A stretch of DNA of 64,000 bases from Rhynchopus sp. YZ270_cl-10 (Eukaryota; Euglenozoa; Diplonemea; Diplonemida; Diplonemidae): assembly GCA_964035575.1 (NCBI GenBank), contig OZ037852.1:1116001-1180000 (forward strand). The letters run 5' to 3'. Position numbers and translations under genes: made by a program. Position 1 is the first letter of the stretch; the number at the start of each line of letters is the position of its first letter. Shown here piece after piece: positions 1 through 12,153 of the stretch. The notes beneath the pieces were generated by a model that saw only the letters and a list, made by a program, of their open reading frames with translations, searched no databases and was not told the origin of the DNA.

Positions 1-1602
1 GCCTCATTGGTACTGATCGCCTTTTGCGAACACACCACTTCAGTTCATGAAAGTCAACACGCCCAACAGCCCCCTTACAGCAAGGGGTGAGGCAGGTGGG
101 GTTCTTTGGGGATTCGGGGGGTAGTTTTTTCACCTATTGATGGATTTACTCAAATTTTGTGAGTGCAGGGAGACAGGACATATGTCAGAGTCATCCCCTC
201 TTTCTCCGTTAGGTAGTATGGGGGGGTGTGCGCCGACGGAAACAGCACAATGTATACTTTTTTTTGTTTATCAGTGTTTTTGCCTTACCCCCCTTACCCC
301 CTCACAAGACCTGGCTCCACGCAAATGCTGAAACTTCACAATTCGTTTTTTTTATTTTTATTTTTTTAGCAACGGCAAATAGCGTGTGAAGGAAGGAGAA
401 GGAGGGGGAAAAAAAAAACTATTTTGAGAGATCAGGGAGCAAGGTAGGGAGGGCAAAAAAAAAGGGGTGGGGGGGCAGTAAAGGGACTCATGTTACGAAC
501 AGAGAGCTGAACTAGATATTTTTTTATTCAATTTTTCCCACCCCCCCTTTTTTAAAAAAGATGTGTCTGTGAGAGAGACAGCAGGCACCAAATTTTTCTT
601 GATATACGCAGTGCATGAGGCGTATCTTCATCTTTGTAAAAAAAATGCGTGTCGCTCACATACGAGAAAAAAAGCGAGGTGTCTACACGTTATCAATTAT
701 TCAAAAAAAATTACGTTTTTTATTTATGTCTGCCGTCTCTGTAATGTGGGCAGTGTAGCAGTTGGTTAGAGACAGAACGGCGAAAATAAATAAATGAATA
801 AAATAGTGAACAAAACTGAACAGTGAACACCCCCCCACACCCCCACCCCCGCCCCCCAACATTTTACCCCGAAGAAAAAAAAACACCCCCCACCCCCCAC
901 AGCTCACTGAAAACGTAGTATCTGCCCCCTTTACCTACCCTGTAGTTGAATTTTTTTTGCCCTCTTTTTTTTACCCCCCCTGTTTTGGATTTCGCGATTT
1001 CCCTTCTAACTCGTATATGAACACATCAAAAACAACGACAAAAAAAGAAAAAAAAAAGCTCGACAAAAGAGTTTATCAAATGTTGTGCCAGGTTCATGTA
1101 TATCTGTTCTGGTCTGTGCTTTTTAGGTTAGTCTTTTCCCCGGTTTTTTTTTGGGGGATCCACCCTTTTTGGTTTTTTTTTTTACCCGAGTTTCAAGGGT
1201 GGTGGGTATGGTTGATATGGTTCCCGCCTTTTATGTCTTTGTCTTTCGAAAAAAAAGTTATAATCAAAAAGGGTGTAGTTAAAAAAAAAAAAAGAATACA
1301 ACAAATGATGGGGTGATCAGGTGTACTATTCTGTAATAAAATTCACAAAAACCAGGAAAAATCGGAGAAAAATGCGAAATATTCGCAGTGCGATTTTTTT
1401 TGCGATTCGCATTTCGGGTTTTGCGATTTTTGTTCCAGAAAAGTACCCCCCTAATCACCCCAAAAATGCTCAAATTGATGGAAAGGAAATTAGCAAAAAT
1501 ATAGAACAAACCCCTTCTTCTCCTCGTGGAGAGATGCCAAACAGAAACGAGGAAAGTTTTATTTTTTTACAACTAAAAAAAAAATACTGGACTTTTTTTT
1601 TT
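1..1602. other. Non-coding stretch, homopolymer-rich
   Basis: No gene is supported here. The stretch is full of A, T, C and G homopolymer runs, for example C/G runs around 530-550 and 830-900 and A/T runs around 1020-1060 and 1270-1300. The open frames present translate to low-complexity Phe/Lys/Pro strings and look accidental. It may be intergenic or part of an intron belonging to a gene upstream of the window. Confidence 0.6.
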
Positions 1603-2663
1603 AAATATGGGAGCGTCCGCGAAAGACCCCCCCCCTAAAGCTAACATCCATGCTTATTGGTATTTCACTAATTAAAATTTTGGTATTTTATAAGATTTTT
1701 TTTTACAATGAACTCAGAGTTAAGTTTCTGAGTTCATTAAAAAAAAAATCGGTGAAAAATTCCGAGTAGGTATTAATTTAGATAGGAAAAGCTATGTCAG
1801 CAGCTATGTGTCCCCTTATTTTACCTGTAAATACTAAGGATATAGGAAGGAATTCACTAATATCTGTCTCTAAACCCATTATCAAAAAGGGGGGGAGGAA
1901 AGGGGGGGTGGAGGCTTGTCGCCCCCTCCGAACACTCTAAATAGAGCGCGAAAGAGCTTCACGCTCCGGGTCGTCTGCGGCGATGTCGACTTTCTCGCAG
2001 AAAACCCCCTTTTTTGAGTGACCCTATTGACCTCCGTGATGAGTCTCTCCAAGAGTTGCAGACAATTGTCCGCCTGTTCCTCCTCTTCCTCCTCCGTCTC
2101 GCTGTCACTGTCCTGAGGGTGTCGCTGATGCAACTACAGGAGTAGTAAACGGCGGACACCCCTTTTCTCCTGGTGGTTGTCTTCTGCATATGGAGGGACA
2201 TATGCTTCGAGCTACACACCTCGCGCATCCAGCTCCTCGCGCCCCACCCTTTGCCCCCCTGCCAGTGGACCCCTGCATACACCTGCAGCTCGGCGAAGTT
2301 TTTTAGGCCTCGGAAAGGCCGGGTTTTCAGCTCCTGAGCGAATGCTTTGGCTGGTGATTACATTTCCCCCTGTTGTGTTGTTCTATGGGTGGTTATATGG
2401 GTGTTTGTGAGGATTTCCTTGTATATCCTTAGTATTTACAGGTAAAATAAGGGGACACATAGCTGTTGACATAGCTTTTCCTATCTAAATTAATACCTAC
2501 TCGGAATTTTTCACCGATTTTTTTTTTTAATGAACTCAGAAACTTAACTCTGAGTTCATTTAAAAAAAAAATCTTATAAAATACCAAAATTTTAATTAGT
2601 GAAATACCAATAAGCATGGATGTTAGCTTTAGGGGGGGGTCTTTCGCGGACGCTCCCATATTT
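1603..2663. mobile_element. Foldback element with ~250-bp inverted arms
   Basis: The left arm (about 1603-1850) and right arm (about 2405-2663) are near-perfect inverted copies. The termini read TGGGAGCGTCCGCGAAAGAC and are flanked by TA on both sides, so a TA target duplication is possible. The ~550-bp centre is not palindromic. It holds a minus-strand open frame (2133-1882) rich in Glu near its start, which may be a coding remnant but is unidentified. Long arms without a recognisable transposase suggest a non-autonomous DNA element. Confidence 0.75.
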
Positions 2664-2861
2664 TGGATACCCGTCCTCTCGATTGGTAAACGAGGATAAT
2701 GTGTGTATATTTGTTTGAAGAAGAAGCAAAAAAATATAGTGGAGTTCATCCTCGGGTGTCTACACTAATACAACTAAGTTTTCAAAAAAAGCAAAGATTG
2801 TCGTACCAAATACCGAAATAGAGAAAATTAGTACTGAATGGTGATCTTTGATAGTGATCTG

Positions 2862-2902
2862 TGTGTGCACGAGAGGCACATTCATATTTCAAGCTTTCTT
2901 TA
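2862..2902 (+). repeat. Hairpin repeat, type B variant
   Basis: The sequence carries GCACGAGAGGCACATTC followed by a TTTCAAGCTTTC tail. Similar copies lie at 16001 and 31938. It is the same general layout (GAGAGGC core, TTCAT, then a pyrimidine-rich tail) as the AG|GTGACTAAGC family described elsewhere in the window. Confidence 0.5.
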
Positions 2903-3159
2903 GAGTCAGGCCAGCTTATTGCAGGGGGAGCTGCCACATCCAGGGGTGAGATGTGCTGCCTGTTAATGACTTCTCGAATCCGCATTGCACTTCGCGGTAG
3001 TTCTTAGGGTCCCCGCTATGCTCCCACGGTAACACGTGCAAAATCATATTAGTTTCTTGGCCGTTAAAAAGGGCTGGGGTATTAAGTAAATACGATGCAA
3101 AAATAGATGACAAAAAAAATACAGCGGTCTGGGGACGGGGGGGTTTTTTTTCTTTTTTG

Positions 3160-3663
3160 TTACTGGGGGGGGGGCCGAATAGTAGACCCCGGGTCCACTA
3201 TTAGGCGAACCGACGGGTATAAATCGGGGGTCTCAGAAAAAAAAATTTTTTTTCCCAAGTTGAATAGTAGACCCCCCCTAAATAGTAGACCCCCCCAAAA
3301 TTTTTTTCCTGTATTTCTACTAAACCCCTCCTGTCGATGAGGCTGATAGGGTGTGTCAAAATATACTGATTTTTGCTTCTTTGGAAAGATTTGTCACAAA
3401 ATCTATCCAAAGAATTTGAAATTTGTAGTTGATCCCCTCTAAAATTTTTCCGTGACTTCCGCAAAAAGTCAAAAAAAACGAAAACCTGGGGGGGGGGGTC
3501 CACTATTCAACGGAAAAAAAAAATTTCCCCGGAATTTCTCAGGGGGGGTCCACTATTCAAAGGAAAAAAAATTTAAAAAAACCCAGAATTCCCAGGGGGG
3601 GTCTACTATTCAAGGGGGGTCTACTATTCAGGGGGGGTCCACTATTCGGCCCCCCCCCAGTAA
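3160..3663. mobile_element. Small foldback element built from an AATAGTAGACCCC repeat
   Basis: The ends are inverted copies: CTGGGG(G)n then CCGAATAGTAGACC on the left, and the reverse complement on the right. TA dinucleotides flank both ends (3161-3162 and 3661-3662), which fits a TA-duplicating DNA transposon. The unit AATAGTAGACCC or its complement recurs about eight times inside both arms. There is no coding capacity. It is probably a miniature inverted-repeat element whose arms have expanded by internal duplication. Confidence 0.65.
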
Positions 3664-3667
3664 GATA

Positions 3668-3851
3668 CCTTAGCATGAGGCTCGGGATCATCGTGAAAAT
3701 AACTTGTTCTTTTCCTGTTCCCCCCCTTTTTTTTTTCTTTTTTTCGCTTTTTGCATGAAACTAATTTTTTGCTTTTTGCCAACAACAAAAAAAAAAAAAA
3801 ACAAAAAAAATTTTTTCAGCATAGAGCTTCTTAGGGTCATCTTACCACAAC
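3668..3851 (+). repeat. Two degenerate copies of the hairpin repeat
   Basis: One copy starts at 3668 (GCATGAGGCTCGGGATCATC) and another near 3819 (AGAGCTTCTTAGGGTCATC followed by CTTACCACAAC). Both keep the GAGGCT..GGATCATC core. They lie about 1 kb upstream of the glycosyltransferase start, so they may belong to a 5' untranslated intron. That is inferred only from position. Confidence 0.4.
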
Positions 3852-4675
3852 TTTCTCTCTTTTTTCTCTTTTTCTTTTCATCTCAAGATAGTGCTTTCCC
3901 TCCCTTTTCACCCCCCTTTGCGGAAGCTATAGTCCACAGAGGCGTTATCTCGTTTTGTTTTATGTTCTTTTTCCCTCTCTTTTTTGCACTTTCAAATTTT
4001 CATTTTTTTTCTATGTCTTTCTGGGCGCAGGATATTATTTTTTTTTTGTACAGTTTTTTACATTTTCTTTGCGATCACCACCCAGATTAGTTTACGAAAA
4101 AAGATGACATTAAAAAGGGGGGGATAGTGGGCAGGGGGGGAAAGTGTTACTGGGGTGGGAACCTTCAATTTTTCACCTTTTTTCCTTGGAGGAAAAGAAG
4201 AAAGCAAAAAAAAAGGGATGTCGTTATGTGATGGCGTTTCATGCCAAATAAGCGAAAGGAAAGGGTTTTTTGGGGTTTGTGCTCAAATGAGGAGAGAAAA
4301 AAATGTAAAAAAAACCAAAAAAAAAAAACAAAAAACAAAAAAAGCGAATCTGAGCATATCGGTGCAAACCAACCAATGGCCATCACTTTAAAAAAAAGAG
4401 GGGGTGTCTCAAATTATACTTTTTTTTGTCTTCTTGTGAACCGCCCTCCGTTCTCTTACCCACGTTACAATCCGAAGTACAATCTTTGTTTCAGCTTTCT
4501 TTTTTTCCCGCCCAAATTAGCGACTCAAGGTTTGTGCTCCTCTATAGCCTCTCCCACACTGCGAAACGGGCAGAGGACCCCAACCGGGACCCTACATCAT
4601 ATAGGATTCGCGTCCCTGTGTTCGCAATGATCCCCTTTCATCTGGCTGAATGAGTGGAAGCGGGAGTAGCACATA

Positions 4676-4775
4676 TCAGATGTAAACCACGAAATGGGTG
4701 TCCACCCCCCGGTACAGCCGGTCATTGTACCAAAGGTACACCTTTCATGAGAGGGCTTTTGTATTTCAACTCTAC
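4676..4775 (+). repeat. Dispersed ~100-190-bp repeat, copy 1 of 3 (type C end)
   Basis: It begins GATGTAAACCACGAAATGGG and ends AGGTACACCTTTCATGAGAG then GGCTTTTGTATTTCAAC. Related copies lie at about 25008-25115 (formin intron 3) and 59210-59400, in the same orientation. The 3' part is related to the AG|GT hairpin repeats, here with AG|GTACAC as the start. Confidence 0.6.
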
Positions 4776-4864
4776 CCTTTTTTTTTTCTTCAAAACACCG
4801 CTTTCCTCAGTACCCCCCCTCCCCCTCCCCCCTTTCCCCCCCAAAAAAAAAAATTCCCCATAAA

Positions 4865-7800
4865 ATGCGGGGGATACGAGCTAGGTATTCAGCGAATATT
4901 GCGGTGTTTGTGTTGTTTTCTGCTGTGTTGTACATTTTGGTGACGGCGGGGATGGGGGTGGGTGGGGCGGACGACCGTGTAGGGGTCTTGCGAGCGAGGG
5001 ACTTCGCTGTGTCTGAGGAGGATACGAGGGTGGCGGTGGTTGCTGTGATGCCTGAAAAGCTGGAATTTGGCGATCCGGAGGTTGGGGCATTGATTTCCAG
5101 CGTTCCGGAATGGCGTCAAACCTTGGGAATAGCTGCAATCGACGTGCTATTCGTTTTCCCTACACGAAGCATAGTGGATGAAGGCTTTGCAACTCTTACT
5201 ACCATGGATGCCGGCCGGATCTCCTTCTCCATCCTCCAGCCTTGCAAGACACGGAGTCGATGCAGACCCCTGATGTCATTCTCAGACCTCGCAAACTACG
5301 GCTACAAACGGATTCTGCGAGACACCTCACACATCCTCTTCCTCTCTCTTGTGTTGTCGGTGTCACCGTCGCTTCTTCCATCAATGGTGTTGCAGATGTC
5401 CCCATCTGAAAATGTCGGAGCCATCGGCTGCACGATTCTTGCAAAGGCAGAGGGGAACAACCCACCTAAGGTTCTAGAGCACGGCATCCATGCAGGCAAT
5501 GGGTGGTCTCGTGGACAATGGGTACCGCATCTGCTGCGGAAATACCATGGGTTTCCTTCTGTCGATCGGAGGGTTCGTGGGGAGGTGAGTGAGGTCCTTG
5601 CAGTGTCCCCATACTGCATGCTCACATACCGGGGTGTGTTTGATCGATTCGCGGGGTTCCGAAAATATGCACCATCCCTAAGAGAACAGATGGAGCTAGG
5701 CCGTGTACCGCTTACCTTCATGGATGTGGACCTTAAGAACTTAAAAGCGAAACACCTGATGTTACATAGTTTGAGCCGTCAACTCACGACAAATACAAAT
5801 TCTGAGATAACCACAGCACGCACCAATGCGGATATAGCACTGCAAGAAGGTCTTGTTTCCATCGGGAAGGTGGAGGGGAAAATAAGAAGAGCTCGAGTAG
5901 AGGCAATGGCGAAAACAGTGGCAAACGTTGATGTGGGCTCGGATGGGGAGGCCCTGCAGAAGCTTGGGGTGCAGACGAAGGAGTACGAAGGGTTGCTGCG
6001 GAAGGTGCAGGATATGTTCTTCACAGATGGCGTGGCGGGGCAGCAGGAGGAAGGAGGGTGGGATTTTTGCATGAGACTCAACAAACATAAGATGACTGTG
6101 CTAGTCTCAAACGCAACGGCAATCATGACAATGACGAGCATGCCCTTGGCCATCAAACCAGTGCACACAGTGGACGTAATGGAATTGGGTGTGCTCGTGC
6201 CGCCCTCCTTCTCAGTCAATGGAGCCTTCAAGACACAATGGGGTGACGCAATAAGAGATTCCTGGCCAGGCGAGCAAAACGCCTATAGTTCGTTCCTCGT
6301 ACCGGACCAGCTGCAGCAGGTCTTTAGAGTGATCTGGCAGAGCTTTTGCTGTCATTGTTGTGGGTATGTTTTTTTGAGTTTGGGAATGGTGGAGATTGAG
6401 GCAAACTAGACAATATGAATATGTGTGCCCGGTAGCAGGCATTACACATTCGCAAACCCGATTGTTGGTCGGGGTCGTTGCAGGTCTGCATTTGAGCAGT
6501 GCAGCTGGTAGCGTGCAGCAAGCACTCCCCTTCGTCCTGGCTCATGACCATGGTGCATGTTGCGACGGTGTTGGTAGCGGGAGTATTTATGTTTTAAAGA
6601 TGGGCATGAGAGTTGTCAACGTTGCTCGATAATCTATAAACTATTGTATTGTCGTTTCGGTTGCCTTTGGGCTCTCTTGCAGCAAAGGGTTTCTGAACGA
6701 CTTTCTGCGCTGCTGGCACTGCAGTCCTTCATCGCGCACCTTCGTAGATTTCTTCACTGTCGGCGTCGCTGGAAGAATCGCCCTTCTGGGTGATGTTGCA
6801 GGAGTGTAGACTCCTGGTACCCCTCTTCTCTCCTAAGTTTTCCGCTTCTCTCAACGCACTTCGCTGTCTGCAGAGGACAGCTTGGGTGCTCTATATGGCA
6901 ACAGGTTGTCCTCATGCTTCTGACATGGGTTTTGCTAATAAAATGTGAGTTTCAGTAGAGTTATGTTTCGAGGTCTTTTGCAGTATTTTTTTAAAACCAA
7001 ACCAAACATCTCCTCATTGCTCTTCAGGTTTGCAAATGAGATCCTTCATTTGGTGTTTCCATTGCAGCAAAAACATGCGATAGACTTGGTGCCGGGACCA
7101 GAGTGCTTCTGTCAGGTGTGTTTTGCTTTGAAACTAAGTGTAAGATGTGTTGCGTCGTTACCAACATATTCCCCCCCTCTTTCATTAAGATTTCTGGCTT
7201 TTCTCCAGATTTGTAAATTTGTGAATTTGTTTATTAGTAAAGCCATCATATAGAACGAGTATACTCCTGCTAAAGGCAGTTCAGTTCGCATTTGACAGAC
7301 ATTGCATTTTATGTTTTATGTAAGCTTCCGATTGAACAAGGTGATGCACGGAGAGACGGAGAGTGCTTATTACAAGCTTTTCTCGATTATTTTTGAGGGT
7401 GACGAGAGAGGAGTAAGTACGAGAGGCTATAGGATACACCTCGTCAGCTTTTCTTTGTTCGCATCACAACACACCTACCACAGGGCTACCCCACTGCAGT
7501 GCTCGACACCCTCTCGCGCATGCACATCCCTGATCGACAGCTGGACGCCCCCGTCCGGCACGACGAGATTGTGATATGGGTATCACACACTGACCCCGGA
7601 AGTTACCTCACAGACCCGTTGGTGAAGAAGCGTCCGAACTACGTTGTTGGTATGAGAAGGTTTTTTAAAATAACTGACCGTAAGAGGCTTGGATTCAGCT
7701 TACCGTCTCGAGTCCAGCGACACTACAGCCATCTTTCATTGTGGGTGTGGTGCAGTAAAGTGCTGTTCAAAGAGCCGTTGCACTGCCAAAGGTTACAATC

Positions 7801-8874
7801 ATTTTCACAACAAAATAAAATAATGCAAACTAGTGATATCGCGTATCATTTTCTGTTGTGTTCTCCTATCACCCTTCAACAGGACGGAGCATGTACGAGT
7901 TCACGAAGATTCCCCCACGTTGGGTGAATGAGTGTCGTGACAACGCAGACGAGGTTTGGGTGCCGTCCGCCTTTGTACGTGACGTCTGGATCGACAACGG
8001 TATTGCACCCGAAAAGGTTGTGCTGATCCCTGAGTCTGTCGACATGTACTTCTTTGACCCTGACGTCGCCGGCAAGCTCGAGATCCCCTTCTCGAACGAC
8101 TTCCTCTTCTACGACAGCAGAAGCGAGCGTCCTGTGAAGCAAGTGGAGAAGGAGTACAAGTTCCTGTCGCACTTCAAGTGGGAGGACCGGAAGGGGTGGG
8201 ACGTGCTCTACGAGGCGTACTTCTCCAGCTTCACACCAGAGGACGACGTTGTGCTCATTGTGCTGACCCACATTTGGTTCCCAGGTCCACCAGAGACCCA
8301 CGGCGACCCCACGAACCACACGCTGATTCGTGAGATCGTGCACAAGCTTGCGAAGGACAGACTGAACAAGAAGCCCGAGGAACTTCCGCACTTCATTGTG
8401 TTGACATCGAGAATGCCTGAGGAGGATGTGGCAGCACTGTACAACAGTGTTGACGGGTTTATCCTCCCGACACGTGGTGAGGGGTGGGGTCTGCCTCCGC
8501 TGCAGGCTATGTCCATGGGTGTTCCGACTGCGACAACGAACTGGAGTGGGACTGTCGACTTCTTGAACCCTGAGGTGTCGTTTCCTATACGGATTGACGG
8601 CATTGCGGAGATCCCGAAGGATAGTTACTATGGATATGTTGAGGGGAAGAAGTGGGCGTTGCCGTCGTTGGAGGACACGAAACGAATAATGAAGATTATG
8701 CAGGCCCCGAGCAACCGAGAGAGCCTGCGCAACATGGGGAGCCGTGCGCGACAGTACGTAGCCGATCACTTCAGTGAGGAGGTGATTGCTGAGATTGTGA
8801 GCAAACGTATCGAGGACATCAAGGACATTATCCTCAACAACAAAGTGCCGCCCCGTAAGAACGTGTGGTACTAA
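4865..8874 (+). CDS. Membrane-anchored two-domain glycosyltransferase (GT-A-like plus GT4-type GT-B), seven exons
   Basis: The exon model is 4865-6363, 6683-6803, 6874-6944, 7028-7115, 7299-7412 (or 7341-7412), 7484-7649 and 7883-8874. All junctions are GT-AG and phases agree throughout, giving about 1016 residues. The protein starts with a short basic segment and one hydrophobic signal-anchor (about residues 9-33), as in Golgi/ER type II enzymes. The next ~400 residues resemble a GT-A (family 2-like) fold, with the block before a Gly-Phe-Arg-Lys element, but no clear DxD. The last exons give a typical GT4 nucleotide-sugar domain with GRSMYEF, DEVWVPSAF, FKWEDRKGWD and EGWGLPPLQAM. The second Glu of the usual E-x7-E motif is replaced by Gln. 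The donor and acceptor sugars are unknown. The final two exons are the most certain and the small middle exons the least. Confidence 0.75.
7413..7483 (+). repeat. 71-nt intron consisting largely of the hairpin-repeat motif
   Basis: This intron runs from GTAAGT to CACAG between two well-supported glycosyltransferase exons. Immediately after the donor it reads ACGAGAGGCTATAGGAT, then a CTCGTCAGCTTTTCTTTG tail. That is the same order of blocks (GAGAGGCT, AGGAT, pyrimidine tail) as the dispersed AG|GTGACTAAGC repeats. It is the clearest case where a copy is itself a complete short intron. Confidence 0.55.
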
Positions 8875-10522
8875 CCACCCTGAGTGAACACGCTCCTCTT
8901 CACCAAGGTTCACAGGCAATGTTGTACCACACACAGTTCACTTCAACACCATGCATAGAGACACCGTACACGTTCCCACCTTTGCATATGAGACCACGTA
9001 ATGAGTGCAGTCTGTTGTGCTATTTTAGTGGGTTTTGTGGACGTGCCAGGCACAAAGGTCTGCATAAGAAGGTACGTTCAGCGGGGGGGGGAAAGTACTT
9101 CACATTGTTCAAACGGTTTTCCGTCTTCCAAAAACTGTCGGTTTCTTGCTAGCTTCCAAGGTGCGTGAAGGCCTGAGTGCGCGACACTTCGAGAAACCGT
9201 TGTAGGAAGATGGACGTGCGTTGCGAAGCGCAGCCAATCGCCCATGATTTGTTGTCCGGGTTCTGCCTTGGGATTTCGTCTTTCATGCCTTTTTATATTG
9301 AAACATTAGTTGTATTGGTGTCAACACAAACCCCCAAACATTAATGCCGAACATTACTGATGAACATTCCTGTGTATGAAGCCTCTGTTGCATCGTGCAC
9401 ATTGTCGATAAAGCTATGGGACGATGAGTGTGTAGCGAGATGCATTCATCTTACGAGTCGCACTTTTTTCTGTATCTTTCTTGTTCCGATTTTTATTTGT
9501 AGAATTTCAGCTCAATGGTTCGGCCATGCAAGTGTGCGTGTCTGTGCGCATTGTGCTGTGTACGTCTTTTTGCATCAGCTTGTGTGTCCTCTTATCCAAG
9601 CCACCCCAAGGAAGTGGCAGAGAAACCGCGCCAGTTGGCAACTTCATATTTTTCTGGAGATGTATGTAAGTCAGGCAATATGCACTCTTTTCTAATTCTC
9701 TTCTTTTCTTTGCCGTGAAAACAGGGCTGGGGTATAAAGAGGTCGCTTGATTCGCCGAGCGGTTGTGAACCGCCTCCATTCTCTTTCGGTACGGAACACT
9801 CACGAACACTCCCATCCTTTGCATGAGCTTGACTGAGATGTGTTTTACGTTTCAACTACTATTTGTGTTTTACCTTTAGTAGAATAGAAATATGAAATAA
9901 TTTTCCCTTTTTTTTTGTAGTTTTCACGGCAATGTTTATGACAGGGTCAAAAGGTACCTCAGCAACGTGGAGCTTGGTCATCTTGCCTAATTTTTATTCC
10001 AAAAAAAAAACCAGCAGCGCTGTGTCCTGTTGCGCTTTTTTTTGTGTGTTTTTGCGTTAAAAGCAGTGGGCAGTTCCTAAGAGCGATGCATTGCCCACAT
10101 TTTGCAATAAGGTGACTAAGCACGAGAGGCTCAGGATCATCTTATAAACTTTTCTTTTGTTTGTGTTATGTGCCTCTATCCTCCTTCCAACCGAACAGTA
10201 GTTATGTACTACGCATTGATACTCCCCCTGGGGTAAAAAAAAATCGCGATAACGTACAGTTTTTTCCCAAAAAAAAAGTATGTGCCTGTTTTGTGATTTT
10301 CGTTTGCTGACTCTTTCTCTTCTCCCCCGCTTTTTTCTTATGATAAATTTACTGACGCATGGGATGTACGAATATCAACAACAACACGCCTGTGCACCCA
10401 TGTGGCCAGGAGAGGTGGTCTAAGCCATTTTGCATTCCTTTGATAGTACAGGACTCCAAAATATGTTTAGCGTCCAAAAAAAAGTCGCCAAATTACCCAA
10501 AAAAAAAAAAAAAATAATACCC
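8875..10522. other. Intergenic stretch, no gene seen
   Basis: This is the 3' flank of the glycosyltransferase gene followed by non-coding DNA. It contains a fragment shared with formin intron 2 (GAGCGGTTGTGAACCGCC at about 9758-9775, also near 23870 and in part near 4432). It also contains one strong hairpin-repeat copy at 10111-10157. The open frames present have no recognisable protein features. Confidence 0.6.
10111..10157 (+). repeat. Hairpin repeat, type A
   Basis: It starts AAGGTGACTAAGCACGAGAG and continues GCTCAGGATCATCTTATAAA. CTAAGC can pair with GCTCAG (one G-U pair) around a 7-nt loop. It lies between genes, with no exon evidence nearby. Confidence 0.65.
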
Positions 10523-11012
10523 ACATAGTTCGTAGTCCGCCGGAGTCCGCCGGAGTCCGCCCGAGTCGAGACGGACTTTTGGCGGACTTTGAAAGTCCGT
10601 CTCAGGTCCGCCGGACTCGGGCGGACTCGGGCCCGAGCTGGGGTACGACCACCCTCACTCCATTTTCCACCTCGGGATACTGCCCCATCCCTCAGCAAAT
10701 GCAAAATTTTCACCCACCCCATCTCAATGTCTATGAAGAAAGCGAAAAGTACACCATTTGCGCAGGGAGTTGTTTGTATTATATTTTTGAATTATATAGC
10801 TGGTAATATCCAGGTATATAATATTATTACATTTATACATAGCGCTCTAATTAGACTCTAATTAGATCATTAGAGTCGGCAGTTAGAGTATAATTAGAGT
10901 CTTTAAAACTCTAACTGAACTCTAATACTCTAACTGGGCTCTAATTAGAGTCTAATTAGAGTATAATTAGAGTCTTATAAGAGGGTCAATAAAGAGGGTC
11001 ACATCAACCAAT

Positions 11013-11584
11013 GCTATAGCCATCAACCCAGGGGGCATAGCTAGTGCAAGAAATTCGACTTTGTAATCCAGAAAGTCTGTTCTCTGCTTGCAGAGAACCA
11101 GACACAAGAAAATATTGTTTGTTCCCCCAGAAAACCAGTGCACAATTCACACTCCTTGTGGGTGGTCTTGTTGCCTTTTTAGCACAGGAATTTTGGCCCA
11201 GGGCATGCACTTGAAGCATGGCTATTTAGTGTATGGGGCAGGGTGTTGTTTTGTTATGAATTCTCTTTGGTATAACATCTAAGTCAATCGCGGGTAGTTG
11301 TTCAGCGCGTTCAGGCTTGGATCTCTCCTGGGTTCATAAGTAGTATTTCTTCGGATGAAATGAACGTATGCTCGCTATAGATTTCCCGTCAACACAGCCG
11401 TTGATACTGGGATTACCCCTTCGACCCCTTAGTGGTAGTTAAATTCGATTGACATTTACATTCCTACAGATGAAAGAACAAGACACCACTTCTGTACCCG
11501 CGCATCAACATTTGTAGAAAACTTTGCACCCGAAACACCTTCAATAACGCCCGCCAAAAGGCGCCCCTTGTTGCTGGGAGTTGG
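11013..11584 (+). repeat. Core module A, copy 1
   Basis: This begins TGCTATAGCCATCAACCCAG and ends near CCTTGTTGCTGGGAGTTGG. It is strongly similar along its length to 50837-51447, with a few insertions and deletions. A reversed partial copy is at 39730-39955. All three lie centrally in foldback elements whose arms otherwise differ. No protein product is recognised. Confidence 0.75.
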
Positions 11585-12153
11585 GTCCCGAGTCCCGGTA
11601 CTGGGTACTAGGTACAGTAGGACTAGGACTAGGCCCCCACCCTCCCGCGACCGGGTCCCCGACCCGCTTTCAGGCGGACCCACAGCGCCTTCACATATTG
11701 TGTCCCAGTCGGCTGAGAACTCGGTTCCCCAAGTCTTATTTTCAGCTATGTGGGTACCTGGGCACCTGGGTCCTACAGAGGAACCTTAGGGGAACCGGTT
11801 CCTTACGGCGTTTGCACCTACAAGAAGCCTGTTGTTTTACTCTAATTAGACTATAATTAGAGTGTAGTTAGAGTCTAATTATGCTCTAACTGCACTCTAA
11901 TTATAGTCTAATTGAAGAAAAGCGACTCTAATTATACTCTAACTGGACTCTAACTGACTTGGCCCAAAATCCCAGACTCTAAGTATACCCTAATACTCTA
12001 AATAGAGCGCTATGTATATTTATAACAATGATAATAATACAAAAATTAAAATACAAACAACTCCCTGCGCAAATGGTTTACTGGGGATGGGGTGGGCGAA
12101 ACTTTTATTTGAGGGATGGGGCAGCATCCCAAGGTGGAAAATGGAGTGAGGGT

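Noticed and set aside
1882-2133. Minus-strand Glu-rich 83-codon frame inside the first foldback element
   Set aside because: Short, without a homologue I can name and without supporting exons. It may be a transposon remnant but cannot be supported as a gene.
3185-3660. Regularly recurring AATAGTAGACCC units suggesting a CRISPR-like array
   Set aside because: The spacing is irregular, the units occur in both orientations inside a TA-flanked foldback element, and the genome is eukaryotic.
7876-8934. 352-codon minus-strand frame opposite the glycosyltransferase
   Set aside because: It mirrors the codon bias of the plus-strand exon, which encodes a clear GT4 domain. The antisense translation has no domain.
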